The notes under the pieces were generated by a model. The model saw only the letters and a program-made list of their open reading frames with translations, had not been told where the DNA came from and ran no database searches. Shown piece by piece: positions 8,150 through 16,653 of a stretch of 64,000 bases of DNA; positions within the stretch are counted from its first letter, which is position 1, and each line of letters begins with the position of its first letter. The DNA is from Paraburkholderia mimosarum LMG 23256 = NBRC 106338 (lineage in GTDB: Bacteria > Pseudomonadota > Gammaproteobacteria > Burkholderiales > Burkholderiaceae): assembly GCF_000739815.1 (NCBI RefSeq), contig NZ_BBJJ01000004.1, forward strand, positions 62,001 to 126,000, given 5' to 3'. Position numbers and translations under genes: made by a program.

Positions 8150-8953
8150 ATGATCGACATGACATTCACTCCATCATCGGCGCTCACGCCGGGCGCGCAG
8201 CGCGGCACGCGCGCGTTCATCGAGCGCCCCGCGCTCATGCTGCGCGCCGAGGACGTGCGCAAGACCTTCACGCTGCACGGCCAGGGCGGCATCGGCATCG
8301 AAGCGCTCGCGGGCCTCTCGCTCGACGTGGCGCGCGGCGAATGCATCGTGCTGGTCGGGCCCTCGGGCGCGGGCAAGAGCACGTTCTTGCGCTGCCTGTA
8401 CGGCAACTATCTCGCGAGCGGCGGCTCGATCGCGATCCGCGACGAAGGCGCGCCGCTCGAGCATCTGGAGGTCACGGGCGCCGCGCCCCACGACATCCTG
8501 CGTCTGCGCCGCAACGTGGTGGGCTACGTGAGCCAGTTCTTGCGCGTGATTCCGCGCGTGAGCGCGCTCGATATCGTGGCCGCGCCGCTCGTCTCGCGTG
8601 GCGTGGAAGAAGACGAGGCGCGCGAACGGGCGCAAACGCTGCTCGCGCGCCTGAACGTGCCGCGCCGCTTGTGGCCGCTCGCACCCGCCACGTTTTCGGG
8701 CGGCGAGCAGCAGCGGGTGAACATCGCGCGGGGCTTGATCGCGCAGCACCGCGTGCTGCTGCTCGACGAACCCACGGCTTCGCTCGATGCGGAGAACCGG
8801 GAAGTCGTCGCGAGCCTGATTGGCGAGGCGCGCGAGCGCGGCGCGGCGATCGTCGGCGTGTTCCACGACGAGGACACGCGCGTGCGTGTCGCCACACGCG
8901 TGCTCGAACTGACCGCGCCGCGCGCGCAAACGCCGCTCACGGCCGCTGCGTGA
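8150..8953 (+). CDS. phnL: PhnL, ATP-binding C-P lyase subunit
   Basis: A 267-residue ABC-type ATPase with Walker A GPSGAGKST, signature FSGGEQQRVNIARGL, Walker B VLLLDEPTASLD and switch region VFHDED. It differs from PhnK in the RAEDVRKTFTLHGQGG opening typical of PhnL. PhnL pairs with PhnK on the C-P lyase core and is needed for formation of the ribose-phosphonate intermediate. The ATG at 8150 lies one base after the phnK stop. The N-terminal 30 residues before MLRAEDV are longer than in many PhnL proteins, so a start at an internal ATG near 8237 is possible. Confidence 0.92.
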   Translation: MIDMTFTPSSALTPGAQRGTRAFIERPALMLRAEDVRKTFTLHGQGGIGIEALAGLSLDVARGECIVLVGPSGAGKSTFLRCLYGNYLASGGSIAIRDEGAPLEHLEVTGAAPHDILRLRRNVVGYVSQFLRVIPRVSALDIVAAPLVSRGVEEDEARERAQTLLARLNVPRRLWPLAPATFSGGEQQRVNIARGLIAQHRVLLLDEPTASLDAENREVVASLIGEARERGAAIVGVFHDEDTRVRVATRVLELTAPRAQTPLTAAA

Positions 8954-8999
8954 ACCCTGATTGCAGACTGAACATCGAAATCTGATACGGAGCCTGACG

Positions 9000-10133
9000 A
9001 TGTTGATCAAGAACGCTCGCATCGTGACGCGAGACGACGTTTTCACCGGCACGCTAAGCGTGGAAGACGGCAAGATCCGCGACATCTCGCGCGGCTCGAC
9101 CGCCGCGTCCGAAGCCGAAGACTGGGAAGGCGACTTCCTGCTGCCCGGTCTCGTCGAGCTGCATACCGACAACCTCGAAAAGCACCTTGCGCCCCGCCCC
9201 GGCGTGCATTGGAACACCGACGCCGCGTTCGTCATCCACGACGCGCAGATCGCGGCGGCCGGCATCACCACGGTGTTCGACGCGCTCGCCATCGGCACGC
9301 GCCTCGCCGTGGGCGTGCGCGGCCGCGACGTGCAGCTCGCGAGCGCCGCCGCGCTCACGCGCTTTTCCGAGCGCAACCTGCTGCGCGCCGAGCACTTCCT
9401 GCATCTGCGCTGCGAGATCGCCACTGAAGACGTGATCGAGCTGTTCGATACGCTCAGCGAGCACCCGCTGCTGCGCCTCGCCTCGGTGATGGACCACACG
9501 CCGGGCCAGCGGCAGTGGCACGACCGCGAGCAATGGCGCAAATTCCAGGAGCGCCACGGCAAGTGGACAGACGAGCAGACCAACACCATGCTCGCCGAAA
9601 TGGCCACCGAACAGGAACGCTACGCGGACGCACACCGACTCGAAATCGTGCAGCGCTGCCGCACGCGCGGCATTCCACTCGCGAGCCATGACGACACGCT
9701 CGTGGAGCACGTCGAGCAGGCCGCCGCCGAAGGCATCGTGCTCGCCGAATTTCCGACCACGCGTGCGGCCGCCGAGGAAGCGAAAAAGCGCGGCATCGCG
9801 ACGATCATGGGCGCGCCGAACGTCGTGCGCGGCGGCTCGCATTCGGGCAACGTCTCCGCGCTGGAGCTGGCGCAGGCGGGGCTACTCGACATCCTTTCGT
9901 CCGACTACGTGCCCTCGAGTCTCCTGACCGCCGCGTTCGATCTCGTGACCCAGGCCGACTGGACGCTGCCGCGCGCGCTCGCCACGGTCTCCTGGGAGCC
10001 CGCCAGCAAGTCGGGCCTCCATGACCGCGGCGCGATCGAGCCTGGCCTGCGCGCCGACTTCGTCCGCGTGACGATGCTCGACTCGCTCCCCGTGCCGCGC
10101 GCGACCTGGCGCGCGGGCGTGCGCGTCGTGTGA
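9000..10133 (+). CDS. phnM: PhnM, alpha-D-ribose 1-methylphosphonate 5-triphosphate diphosphatase
   Basis: The 377-residue amidohydrolase-fold protein removes diphosphate from the 5-triphosphate intermediate to give the PhnJ substrate. It carries the metal-ligand segment ELHTDNLEKHLAPRPGV early, the ASHDDTLVEHV histidine region, and the conserved MGAPNVVRGGSHSGN block. The ATG at 9000 is chosen because ACGGAG lies about eight bases upstream; an in-frame ATG at 8961 is less likely. It is the last gene of the operon, followed within five bases by a strong hairpin. phnP, phnO and the phnCDE importer are not here, so uptake and the cyclic-phosphate step must be supplied elsewhere or by DUF1045. 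Confidence 0.94.
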   Translation: MLIKNARIVTRDDVFTGTLSVEDGKIRDISRGSTAASEAEDWEGDFLLPGLVELHTDNLEKHLAPRPGVHWNTDAAFVIHDAQIAAAGITTVFDALAIGTRLAVGVRGRDVQLASAAALTRFSERNLLRAEHFLHLRCEIATEDVIELFDTLSEHPLLRLASVMDHTPGQRQWHDREQWRKFQERHGKWTDEQTNTMLAEMATEQERYADAHRLEIVQRCRTRGIPLASHDDTLVEHVEQAAAEGIVLAEFPTTRAAAEEAKKRGIATIMGAPNVVRGGSHSGNVSALELAQAGLLDILSSDYVPSSLLTAAFDLVTQADWTLPRALATVSWEPASKSGLHDRGAIEPGLRADFVRVTMLDSLPVPRATWRAGVRVV

Positions 10134-10137
10134 CGCT

Positions 10138-10174
10138 CAGCAGGCGCTGCCCCGGGGCTGCGCCTGCTGCTTTT
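10138..10174 (+). terminator. Rho-independent terminator of the phn operon
   Basis: A perfect 10-bp stem pairs 10138-10147 with 10160-10169 (CAGCAGGCGC with GCGCCTGCTG). The loop itself can pair (GCCCCGGGGC), and CTTTTG follows. It starts four bases after the phnM stop codon. Confidence 0.85.
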
Positions 10175-10597
10175 GTTGCGGCGCACAAAATCGCGTCGCC
10201 GGCTGGCCTGTCACGGGCCGAAAACCAACGGCGCGCCGTCGTTCGATCTCAATCTCCATCCGCGCGGCCTCGCATTCATCGGACTGTTGCGGCAGCGCAT
10301 CGCCCACGCGGTCGCACGCGCCATGACCCGGGCGCGCCCTCTATGCCCCATTGGCCTTGCGCAACAAGGCTTCGCCTCAGATCGTACAAGAGCACGGGCG
10401 TGCGCTTATTGCTCCGCTTGACGCCATCCGGTATTACACTAGCGACGCAGCAATTTCCGACCTGGTAAGCTTGCCGCGCTTCGCTGGCCGCAGGCTGGCA
10501 GGTCCAACAATAATCCGGCGCAAGCCGCGCCGGAAAATGCGCCCTGGCGGCACGACCGCACGCGACGCGCCCTGAACCATCTCGAGGAGTACCCATA
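10175..10597 (+). promoter_or_regulatory. Intergenic leader of the binding-protein gene
   Basis: No gene is supported here. A weak sigma70-like pair, TTGCTC at 10409 and TATTAC at 10432 with a 17-base spacer, lies about 160 bases before the next gene. GAGGAG at about 10583 is the likely ribosome-binding site for the GTG start at 10598. Confidence 0.35.
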
Positions 10598-11365
10598 GTG
10601 AAGAAACTGCTTGCCGCCCTCACGGTTGCCCTGCTCGCCGTCTCGGCCGGCGCCGCCCATGCGAAGGACTGGACCACCGTGCGTTTCGGCGTCGACGCCA
10701 GCTACGCACCGTTCGAATCCAAAGCACCTGATGGCAAGCTGGTCGGCTTCGACATCGACCTCGGCAACGAAATCTGCAAGCGCCTGAACGCCAAGTGCGT
10801 GTGGGTCGAGCAGGACTTCGACGGCATGATCCCCGGCCTGAAGGCCAAGAAGTTCGACGGCGTGCTCTCGTCGATGACGATCACCCCGCAGCGCGCAGAG
10901 CAGATCGCCTTCTCGGCGAAGCTGTTCAACACGCCGACGCGCCTCGTCGCCAAGAAGGGCTCGAGCCTCGCGCCGACGGCTGACTCGCTCAAGGGCAAGT
11001 CGGTTGGCGTCGAGCAAGGCACCATCCAGGAAACCTACGCGAAGGAAAACTGGGCGCCGAAGGGCGTGAACGTCGTTCCCTACCAGAACCAGGACCAGGT
11101 CTATGCCGACCTGATCTCGGGCCGTCTCGACGCCGCGCTGCAGGACGAAGTGCAAGCCGATCTGGGCTTCCTGAAGACCCCGCGCGGCGCCGGCTTCCAG
11201 TTCGCGGGCAAGGAAATCCCGACGGGCGCAGCCGCCATTGGCCTGCGCAAGGAAGACACGGACCTCAAGACGAAGATCGACAAGGCCATCGCCGACATGA
11301 TCAAGGACGGCACGTACAAGAAGCTCGAATCGAAGTACTTCGACTTCGACGTGTACGGCAGCTAA
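10598..11365 (+). CDS. Periplasmic amino-acid-binding protein (lysine/arginine/ornithine type)
   Basis: The predicted protein has 255 residues, with a cleavable signal peptide (MKKLLAALTVALLAVSAGAAHA) and a family 3 solute-binding fold. FGVDASYAPFESKAPDGKLVGFDIDLGNEI and ITPQR-type motifs are those of ArgT/HisJ proteins; I cite them only in part. It should bind a basic amino acid in the periplasm and hand it to an ABC permease, but no hisQMP-like genes follow, so it must work with a transporter encoded elsewhere. The start codon is GTG with GAGGAG about ten bases upstream. The gene is monocistronic, bounded by a strong terminator. A neighbouring AstE-like gene suggests arginine or related catabolism. 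Confidence 0.88.
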   Translation: MKKLLAALTVALLAVSAGAAHAKDWTTVRFGVDASYAPFESKAPDGKLVGFDIDLGNEICKRLNAKCVWVEQDFDGMIPGLKAKKFDGVLSSMTITPQRAEQIAFSAKLFNTPTRLVAKKGSSLAPTADSLKGKSVGVEQGTIQETYAKENWAPKGVNVVPYQNQDQVYADLISGRLDAALQDEVQADLGFLKTPRGAGFQFAGKEIPTGAAAIGLRKEDTDLKTKIDKAIADMIKDGTYKKLESKYFDFDVYGS

Positions 11366-11397
11366 GCGCCGCACCGGCGCCCCATAGCAGCGCACGA

Positions 11398-11428
11398 AGC
11401 CCGGACTTGCGTCCGGGCTTTTTCTTTT
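11398..11428 (+). terminator. Rho-independent terminator after the binding-protein gene
   Basis: A 9-bp perfect stem pairs AGCCCGGAC at 11398-11406 with GTCCGGGCT at 11411-11419 around a TTGC loop, followed by TTTTTCTTTT. This is a textbook intrinsic terminator. Confidence 0.92.
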
Positions 11429-11593
11429 CCGGATTTTTATTTCGCATTCCATATTTTTCGGCGATGCGGCAAGCACGCCGGGCACGAGGGTTCCGGCACT
11501 GCGGCGAATCCGCTAATATCGAGCTACCGCGCCTTTCGGGGCGACCTTCAACTCCAATGCCTATCGCGGGCCGCCGCGCCACGCGTATCCATC

Positions 11594-12709
11594 ATGCAAA
11601 CCCGCAACCATCCGTTGATCGCGCCCGCGCTCGGCACCGAGCGGCAAATCACGAGCTTCCACTACGGCCCGTCGGGCGGCCCCAAGGTCTATATCCAGTC
11701 GTCCCTGCACGCCGATGAACTGCCGGGCATGCTCGTCTCGTGGGTGCTGCGCCGCAAGCTCGCGGAGCTGGAAGCCGCGGGCCGCCTTCGCGGCGAGGTC
11801 GTGATCGTGCCGGTGCCCAACCCGGTCGGCCTCAACCAGCACTGGCTCGGGCATATGATCGGCCGCTTCGAATCGAATACGGCACAGAACTTCAACCGCA
11901 ACTTCCACGAACTCACCGCGCTGGTGCTGCCGAATATCGAGGCACGCCTCGGGCCTGACGAAGCCGCGAACCGCACGGCCATTCGCGCGGCCATGGGCGA
12001 AGCCCTGGCTGCACAGCAGCCCAGAACGGAGCTCGATTCGATGCGGCTCGCGCTGCAGCGCCTTTCGTATGACGCCGACATCGTGCTGGATCTGCATTGC
12101 GACTGGGAAGCCGCCATGCACATCTACACGAACCCGGAGCTGTGGCCCGAAGTCGAGCCGCTCGCGCGCTATCTCGACGCCAAGGCCTCGCTGCTCGCGC
12201 TCAACTCGATTGGCAATCCGTTCGACGAGATCCACAGCTTCTGCTGGTCGGAACTGCGCGAACACTTCGGCAACCGCTACCCCATTGCGCACAGTTCGAT
12301 TTCGGTGACGGTCGAATTGCGCGGCCAGCGCGACGTCTCCCACGAGTCCGCCGAGCACGACGCTCAGGCCATCGTCGACTATCTGACCGGACGCGGCGTG
12401 ATCGAAGGCACGGCCGCGCCGCTGCCGCCGCTCGCCTACGCGGCCACGCCGCTCGCGGGCACCGAACCGATCGTTGCGCCGGCCAGTGGCGTGCTCGTAT
12501 TTCGCGTGGATTGCGGCACGTGGGTGGAACGCGGTGCGGCGATCGCCGATATCGTCGATCCGCTCGCCGACACCGTGACGACCCTGCACGCCGGCGTGAG
12601 CGGCGTGATGTACGCACGCCAAAGCACGCGCTTCGCCACGGCCGGCATGGAAGTCGCGCGCATTGCCGGCGAAAAGCCCATCCGCAGCGGCTCTCTGCTC
12701 TCGCTGTAA
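11594..12709 (+). CDS. Succinylglutamate desuccinylase/aspartoacylase-family deacylase
   Basis: The 371-residue product is a zinc carboxypeptidase-fold deacylase. The zinc motif HADE occurs in SSLHADELPG near residue 40, a second zinc histidine in VLDLHCD, and a VELRGQRDVSHE segment follows later. The C-terminal 90 residues (PIVAPASGVLVFR to the end) form a lipoyl-like beta domain seen in this branch. It probably removes an acyl group from an N-acylated amino acid, but it is not a canonical AstE, which is shorter and sits in an ast operon. It follows the basic-amino-acid-binding protein, separated by a terminator. A hairpin terminator follows immediately. Confidence 0.85.
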   Translation: MQTRNHPLIAPALGTERQITSFHYGPSGGPKVYIQSSLHADELPGMLVSWVLRRKLAELEAAGRLRGEVVIVPVPNPVGLNQHWLGHMIGRFESNTAQNFNRNFHELTALVLPNIEARLGPDEAANRTAIRAAMGEALAAQQPRTELDSMRLALQRLSYDADIVLDLHCDWEAAMHIYTNPELWPEVEPLARYLDAKASLLALNSIGNPFDEIHSFCWSELREHFGNRYPIAHSSISVTVELRGQRDVSHESAEHDAQAIVDYLTGRGVIEGTAAPLPPLAYAATPLAGTEPIVAPASGVLVFRVDCGTWVERGAAIADIVDPLADTVTTLHAGVSGVMYARQSTRFATAGMEVARIAGEKPIRSGSLLSL

Positions 12710-12720
12710 CGCTTAACCGG

Positions 12721-12754
12721 AAAATGGCTCGCGCCAGCTGCGCGAGCCATTTTT
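12721..12754 (+). terminator. Rho-independent terminator after the deacylase gene
   Basis: A 13-bp stem pairs 12721-12733 with 12741-12753 (AAAATGGCTCGCG with CGCGAGCCATTTT) and runs into a T stretch. The A-rich left arm could also serve the opposite strand, so it may also stop the convergent U32 gene. Confidence 0.9.
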
Positions 12755-12847
12755 ACGGGTTCTCCTTGCACTCCGGGTGGAGGAAAAGTGTCATCTCCCC
12801 CGCACTTTTCCGCGTCATGGCTACGGAGCGGTGTTGACTGACTCGTC

Positions 12848-14152
12848 TCACTCTATACGATCGTCCCCGACGTATCGGGCCACGAGCGTCATCGGCCCGG
12901 TTACTCCAATGTCGATCCGGACCGTGTGGCCGCTGCCGGGCGCGACATCACAAGTTCGTCCTTCCATGTTTTCCATGCGAGTCAGGGTTACGTCGCGCGA
13001 GCCGCCCGGAGTAACGATCTCCAGTGCGTCGCCAACGGCAAAGCGATTCTTCACTTCGAGCGTCGTAAGCCCGCTCGCTGCGTCATAAGCCAGCCATTCG
13101 CCGACGAACTGTTGACGCGCGTTGCCCGATGCTCCGCTGGCGTAGTTCTGATAATCCTCGGAGCGATGCCGCTGCAGGAAGCCGTCGGTGTAGCCACGAT
13201 TGGCGAGGCCGTCGAGGCGACCGATGAGCCCCGCGTCGAACGGGCGGCCGGCGATCGCGTCGTCGATGGCGCGCGCATAGATCTGCGCGGTACGCGCGAC
13301 GTAGTAATGTGACTTGGTGCGACCTTCGATTTTCAGGCAATCGACGCCGATATCGATCAGTCGCTGCACGTGCTCGATCGCGCGCAGATCGCGCGAATTC
13401 ATGATGTACGTGCCGTGTTCGTCTTCGGACACCTCCATCCATTCTCCGTGGCGGCGCCCTTCTTCTTCCAGCAGATACACGTTATCCGCTGCCGTATGGC
13501 GCGGCACGTGTTCGCCTTCAGGCGTGAGCGCCGATTCGGTCATGCGATAGCTCCAGCGGCAGGCGTTGGTGCAGGTGCCCTGATTCGAGTCGCGGTGATT
13601 GAAATAGCCGGAGAGCAGACAGCGGCCGGAATACGCCATGCACAACGCGCCGTGCACGAAGACTTCGATTTCGGTGTCAGGGCAGCGTTGACGGATCTCG
13701 GCGATCTCGTCGAGCGAGAGTTCGCGCGACAGGATCACCCGCGATACGCCGATCGAATTCCAGAAACGAACGCTGGCGTAGTTGACCGTGTTGGCCTGCA
13801 CGGAAAGGTGGACCGGCATGTCGGGCCACGTCTCGCGGACCATCATGATTAGTCCCGGGTCGGCCATGATCAGTGCATCCGGTCCAAGGGCCACTGCATC
13901 GCTCAAGTCCCTGATGAAGGTGTCGACCTTGCGGTTGTGCGCCATCAGATTGACGGTCAGGTAGAAGCGCTTGCCGGCGGCCCGGCAGGCTTCGATACCT
14001 TTGCCGAGGAAGCCCGTGTTGCGGAACTCGTTGTTGCGCGCACGCAGGCTATAGCGCGGCAGCCCTGCGTACACCGCATCGGCGCCGTATGCGAGAGCGT
14101 AGTTCAAGGCGCGCAGCGAGCCGGCGGGGCTGAGGAGGGTTGGGCGCTTCAT
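12848..14152 (-). CDS. U32-family protein, TrhP/YegQ-like (tRNA uridine hydroxylation)
   Basis: The predicted product has 434 residues and the U32 collagenase-like fold. It opens MKRPTLLSPAGSLRALNYAL and carries the family cysteine cluster: HGALCMAYSGRCLLSGY followed by TCTNACRW. Proteins of this type (YegQ, now TrhP) act in prephenate-dependent 5-hydroxylation of uridine 34 in tRNA and probably bind an iron-sulfur cluster through these cysteines. Older annotations call them peptidases. The start at 14152 is the conserved MKRP; the frame is open to 14305 but that extension lacks family similarity. It stands alone on the minus strand, convergent with the deacylase gene. Confidence 0.88.
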   Translation of the reverse strand: MKRPTLLSPAGSLRALNYALAYGADAVYAGLPRYSLRARNNEFRNTGFLGKGIEACRAAGKRFYLTVNLMAHNRKVDTFIRDLSDAVALGPDALIMADPGLIMMVRETWPDMPVHLSVQANTVNYASVRFWNSIGVSRVILSRELSLDEIAEIRQRCPDTEIEVFVHGALCMAYSGRCLLSGYFNHRDSNQGTCTNACRWSYRMTESALTPEGEHVPRHTAADNVYLLEEEGRRHGEWMEVSEDEHGTYIMNSRDLRAIEHVQRLIDIGVDCLKIEGRTKSHYYVARTAQIYARAIDDAIAGRPFDAGLIGRLDGLANRGYTDGFLQRHRSEDYQNYASGASGNARQQFVGEWLAYDAASGLTTLEVKNRFAVGDALEIVTPGGSRDVTLTRMENMEGRTCDVAPGSGHTVRIDIGVTGPMTLVARYVGDDRIE

Positions 14153-14641
14153 GGCGTAGGCTTGCGGGAAAAAACCTGCAAGACTACCCGTGCTTTTCTG
14201 GGTGTTCTTTGCGTTAGCGCATGTCGGCGTGATGTTTTCAGTATCTCGTGGAGTCTGGATCAGAACCGCCTGGCAGTGCCGCGGGTGAAGTCGGCGATCG
14301 GCCACTTTCTGCCGCTTCCTGAGTCATGCGGTGGTCGTTCGAACTACCGGTCCACTCGAAACCCGCCCGATGCTCAACGCGCAGTTGTCGGCCATTGCTG
14401 ACGCTCAGGGTGTAGTGGTCAAGCCCCTTTGTTGGTGTCCAAAGAGGCTTGACCACTACAACCACTACACCCTCAAGAAGAATATTTTTTCGGGCGCCAG
14501 GGGGAAAACAGTAGGTCATTTGGAAAAAAATTCTCTCATCACCTCCGTACGATAGCGAGCATCCGAGGCGGGATGGGATGCAAGAACTAATGCGTCGCGT
14601 AGCCAGGAATTCCCGCACAACAGGCTAACGGAGTTTCATCC
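14153..14641. other. Intergenic region with IS-like remnant, no gene
   Basis: This 489-base stretch holds no credible gene. Bases 14153-14400 are compositionally ordinary and may carry the U32 gene promoter. 14407-14473 is the inverted repeat described separately, and 14474-14560 is A/T-rich with two runs of T or A, a likely promoter zone for the small gene at 14642. Confidence 0.5.
14407..14473. repeat. Abutted IS3-like terminal inverted repeats (transposon scar)
   Basis: TGTAGTGGTCAAGCC at 14411-14425 is a perfect inverted repeat of 14446-14460. After one mismatch, five more pairs leave an 8-base loop. On the minus strand each arm reads like an IS3-family end (TGTAGTG... then TTTGGACAC). 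A further copy, ACCACTACACCCT at 14461-14473, pairs with 14407-14419, so two alternative hairpins are possible. No transposase is present. The repeat is seen directly; the IS origin is inferred. Confidence 0.6.
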
Positions 14642-14872
14642 ATGAACTTTCTGCTCCGGCTTTTCCGCGAGCATCCTGGCTCTGTCGACGAGACATACCT
14701 CCAGCATATGAAGATGTCGTTCTCGTTCAGTCTGCCGATGTTTTTCGCGTCACTTGCCCTGATCGTGCATGCGCTGCTTCCTTTCCTGTTCGTGCGAACA
14801 GGAAGCCATGTGGTGACGACACTGCACGAGCGTATGGTAGCCGGCAGAAACAGACAACGTGCAGGCACCTGA
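14642..14872 (+). CDS. DUF6356 small membrane protein
   Basis: A 76-residue protein beginning MNFLLRLFREHPGSVDETYL with one hydrophobic segment (about residues 26-52, FSLPMFFASLALIVHALLPF). The order of an EHPxSVxExYxxHM motif and an ALLPFLFVRTGS segment matches the DUF6356 family of short inner-membrane proteins common in proteobacteria. Its function is unknown. The ATG at 14642 has GGAG about ten bases upstream. It lies between the IS-like scar and an enzyme fragment, so it may be a recent neighbour of the transporter operon. The family call rests on recalled motif order. Confidence 0.75.
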   Translation: MNFLLRLFREHPGSVDETYLQHMKMSFSFSLPMFFASLALIVHALLPFLFVRTGSHVVTTLHERMVAGRNRQRAGT

Positions 14873-14919
14873 GCGAATCCGGTGCACACGGGTCGCGCCG
14901 GTCCTTCGCGTACCGATAG

Positions 14920-15036
14920 TTCACGCGCACGCACGTTTTCGAGGGCTATGCGTTCCGGCTGCATGTCGGACTTGAAGCGAAAGAAGATCTGATTGGGGAC
15001 CTGGAGAAAGCATTCCGCTTTCTGCATGCCCAGTAA
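14920..15036 (+). pseudogene. C-terminal fragment of a Cys/Met-metabolism PLP enzyme
   Basis: In one frame this stretch ends RLHVGLEAKEDLIGDLEKAF and then TAA at 15034. This matches the terminal helix of cystathionine beta-lyase/gamma-synthase-type PLP enzymes (pattern RLSIGLEDxxDLIxDLEQAL). A TAG at 14917 closes the frame upstream and the rest of the enzyme is absent. It sits just before a cystine-type ABC transporter, where such a lyase gene is often found. It is most likely the residue of a deletion. Confidence 0.6.
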
Positions 15037-15066
15037 GGTAGTAACCCAATATTCAAGGAGGAGACA

Positions 15067-15879
15067 ATGAAGTTCAAGAATGCTATCAGCCGGCTTGTGA
15101 GCGGTGCCGTCGTTGCCACTGCGCTCAGTTTTATCGGCGCCAGCGCCCACGCCCAGGATTTGCTCGAAACGGTGAAATCGAACGGCGTGCTGCGGGTCGG
15201 CCTCGAGGGCACCTATCCCCCGTTCGACTACCGGAATGCGTCCGGGGAGCTTGAGGGCTTCGATGTGGATGTCGCCAAGGCGCTCGCCGCCAAGCTGGGC
15301 GTCAAAACAGAATTCATCCCTACCGAGTGGAGCGGTATTCTGGCCGGTTTGCAGGCCGGCAAATTCGACGTGATCGTCAACCAGGTCACGATCACCCCGC
15401 AACGCAAACAGGCGCTCGATTTCAGCCAGCCCTATACGTTCTCGGCGGCGCAACTGATTCAGCGAGCAGACGACAAGCGCAAGTTCAGCTCGCTCAATGA
15501 GTTCTCCGGCGACAAGAAGATCGGCGTGACGCTCGGTACGAACTACGACCAGATGGCTCGCGCCGTCTCCGGCATCAATGTGCAAACCTATCCGGGTGCG
15601 CCGGAGAAACTGCGCGATCTCGGGGCGGGCCGTATCGACGCCACGCTCGACGATCGCCTGATGCTGCCGTACATCATCAAGACATCGAATCTGCCGCTTC
15701 GGCCGGGCTCGGTCCTGAAGGGTGGCGAGCAGGAAATGGGCATTCCGTTCCGCAAGGGGAATCCGGGGTTCGAAAAGGCGATCAACGATGCCCTGACCTC
15801 GATGAAGCAGGACGGCACGTTGAAGAAGATCTCCATGCACTGGTTCGGCACTGACGTCACGCAACCCGTCTCGCAGTAA
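15067..15879 (+). CDS. Cystine-type ABC transporter substrate-binding protein (FliY/TcyJ-like)
   Basis: The 270-residue product has a signal peptide ending ASAHA near residue 29 and the family 3 binding fold. Key stretches are GVLRVGLEGTYPPFDYRN, GFDVDVAKALAAKLG and a TLGTNYDQMAR segment, closest to the cystine/diaminopimelate-binding branch. It captures the ligand in the periplasm for the permease and ATPase encoded next. A very strong AAGGAGGAG ribosome-binding site precedes the ATG. The enzyme scrap just upstream, of a cysteine-metabolism type, supports a sulfur amino acid role. The substrate remains an inference. Confidence 0.88.
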   Translation: MKFKNAISRLVSGAVVATALSFIGASAHAQDLLETVKSNGVLRVGLEGTYPPFDYRNASGELEGFDVDVAKALAAKLGVKTEFIPTEWSGILAGLQAGKFDVIVNQVTITPQRKQALDFSQPYTFSAAQLIQRADDKRKFSSLNEFSGDKKIGVTLGTNYDQMARAVSGINVQTYPGAPEKLRDLGAGRIDATLDDRLMLPYIIKTSNLPLRPGSVLKGGEQEMGIPFRKGNPGFEKAINDALTSMKQDGTLKKISMHWFGTDVTQPVSQ

Positions 15880-15901
15880 TCGCTCCACCTCCTCATTTGC
15901 T

Positions 15902-15931
15902 GCATCACCCCGGCTCCGGCCGAGGTGATGC
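15902..15931 (+). other. mRNA stem-loop between binding-protein and permease genes
   Basis: GCATCACC at 15902-15909 pairs with GGTGATGC at 15924-15931, with further GC pairing possible in the loop. There is no T tract. Such hairpins after binding-protein genes commonly protect the upstream message and lower downstream expression. Confidence 0.5.
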
Positions 15932-15953
15932 GCCCGCGCGGGCAACACCTCTC

Positions 15954-16613
15954 ATGGCACCAATCGACCTTGTTATTCACGCGCTGCCTGTCCTCCTCAT
16001 GGGGGCGATGATTACCCTGAAGTTCGCACTCGCATCGGCCGTCCTCGGACTGTGCGTCGGCATCGTCGTCGCGATCATGGGTATCAGTGGCCAGCCGCTC
16101 ATCGTGGGCATCGCACGGGGCTATGTCAGCCTCATGCGTGGCACTCCCCTGCTCGTGCAAATTTTCGTCGTGTACTACGGGTTGCCCGACCTTGGCATCT
16201 CTCTCGATCCGACAAGCGCCGGCATTCTCGCGTTGACGGCCAATGCCGGTGCCTACCTCTCGGAAAGCATGCGTGGCGCGATTCTCGGCATCGGCCGCGG
16301 CCAGTGGAGTGCGGCACACAGCCTGGGCCTCACCCACCTGCAGACCCTGCGGTATGTCATTTGCCCGCAGGCCCTGAGAATGGCCGTGCCGAGTCTGGGC
16401 AACACCCTGATCAGCCTGATTAAGGACACGTCGCTGGTGTCCGTGATCACGGTGACCGAGATGCTGCGTGCGGCACAGGAAGTCATAGCGTCCACGTTCC
16501 AGCCGTTACCGCTCTATCTGGCCGCGGCGGCAATCTACTGGCTGCTCAGCTCTGCGATGTCGTGGATTCAACGTCATGTCGAAGGACGGCTCGCGCAGGC
16601 ACACGTGCGCTGA
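15954..16613 (+). CDS. Amino acid ABC transporter permease (cystine type, HisM family)
   Basis: The predicted product has 219 residues and four or five hydrophobic segments. It shows the HisM-family EAA loop region around GQWSAAHSLGLTHLQTLRYVICPQAL. RGTPLLVQIF is the conserved stretch of the first cytoplasmic half. It forms a homodimeric inner-membrane channel for the binding protein encoded upstream and the ATPase encoded downstream. The ATG at 15954 is chosen because the frame before it (from 15897) has no signal-like sequence and includes the intergenic hairpin. Operon order (binding protein, permease, ATPase) is that of tcyJ-tcyL-tcyN. Confidence 0.88.
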   Translation: MAPIDLVIHALPVLLMGAMITLKFALASAVLGLCVGIVVAIMGISGQPLIVGIARGYVSLMRGTPLLVQIFVVYYGLPDLGISLDPTSAGILALTANAGAYLSESMRGAILGIGRGQWSAAHSLGLTHLQTLRYVICPQALRMAVPSLGNTLISLIKDTSLVSVITVTEMLRAAQEVIASTFQPLPLYLAAAAIYWLLSSAMSWIQRHVEGRLAQAHVR

Positions 16614-16653
16614 GAAAAGCGGGTTAGCGATCGCGGATTAAAAGGTAAGGTAG

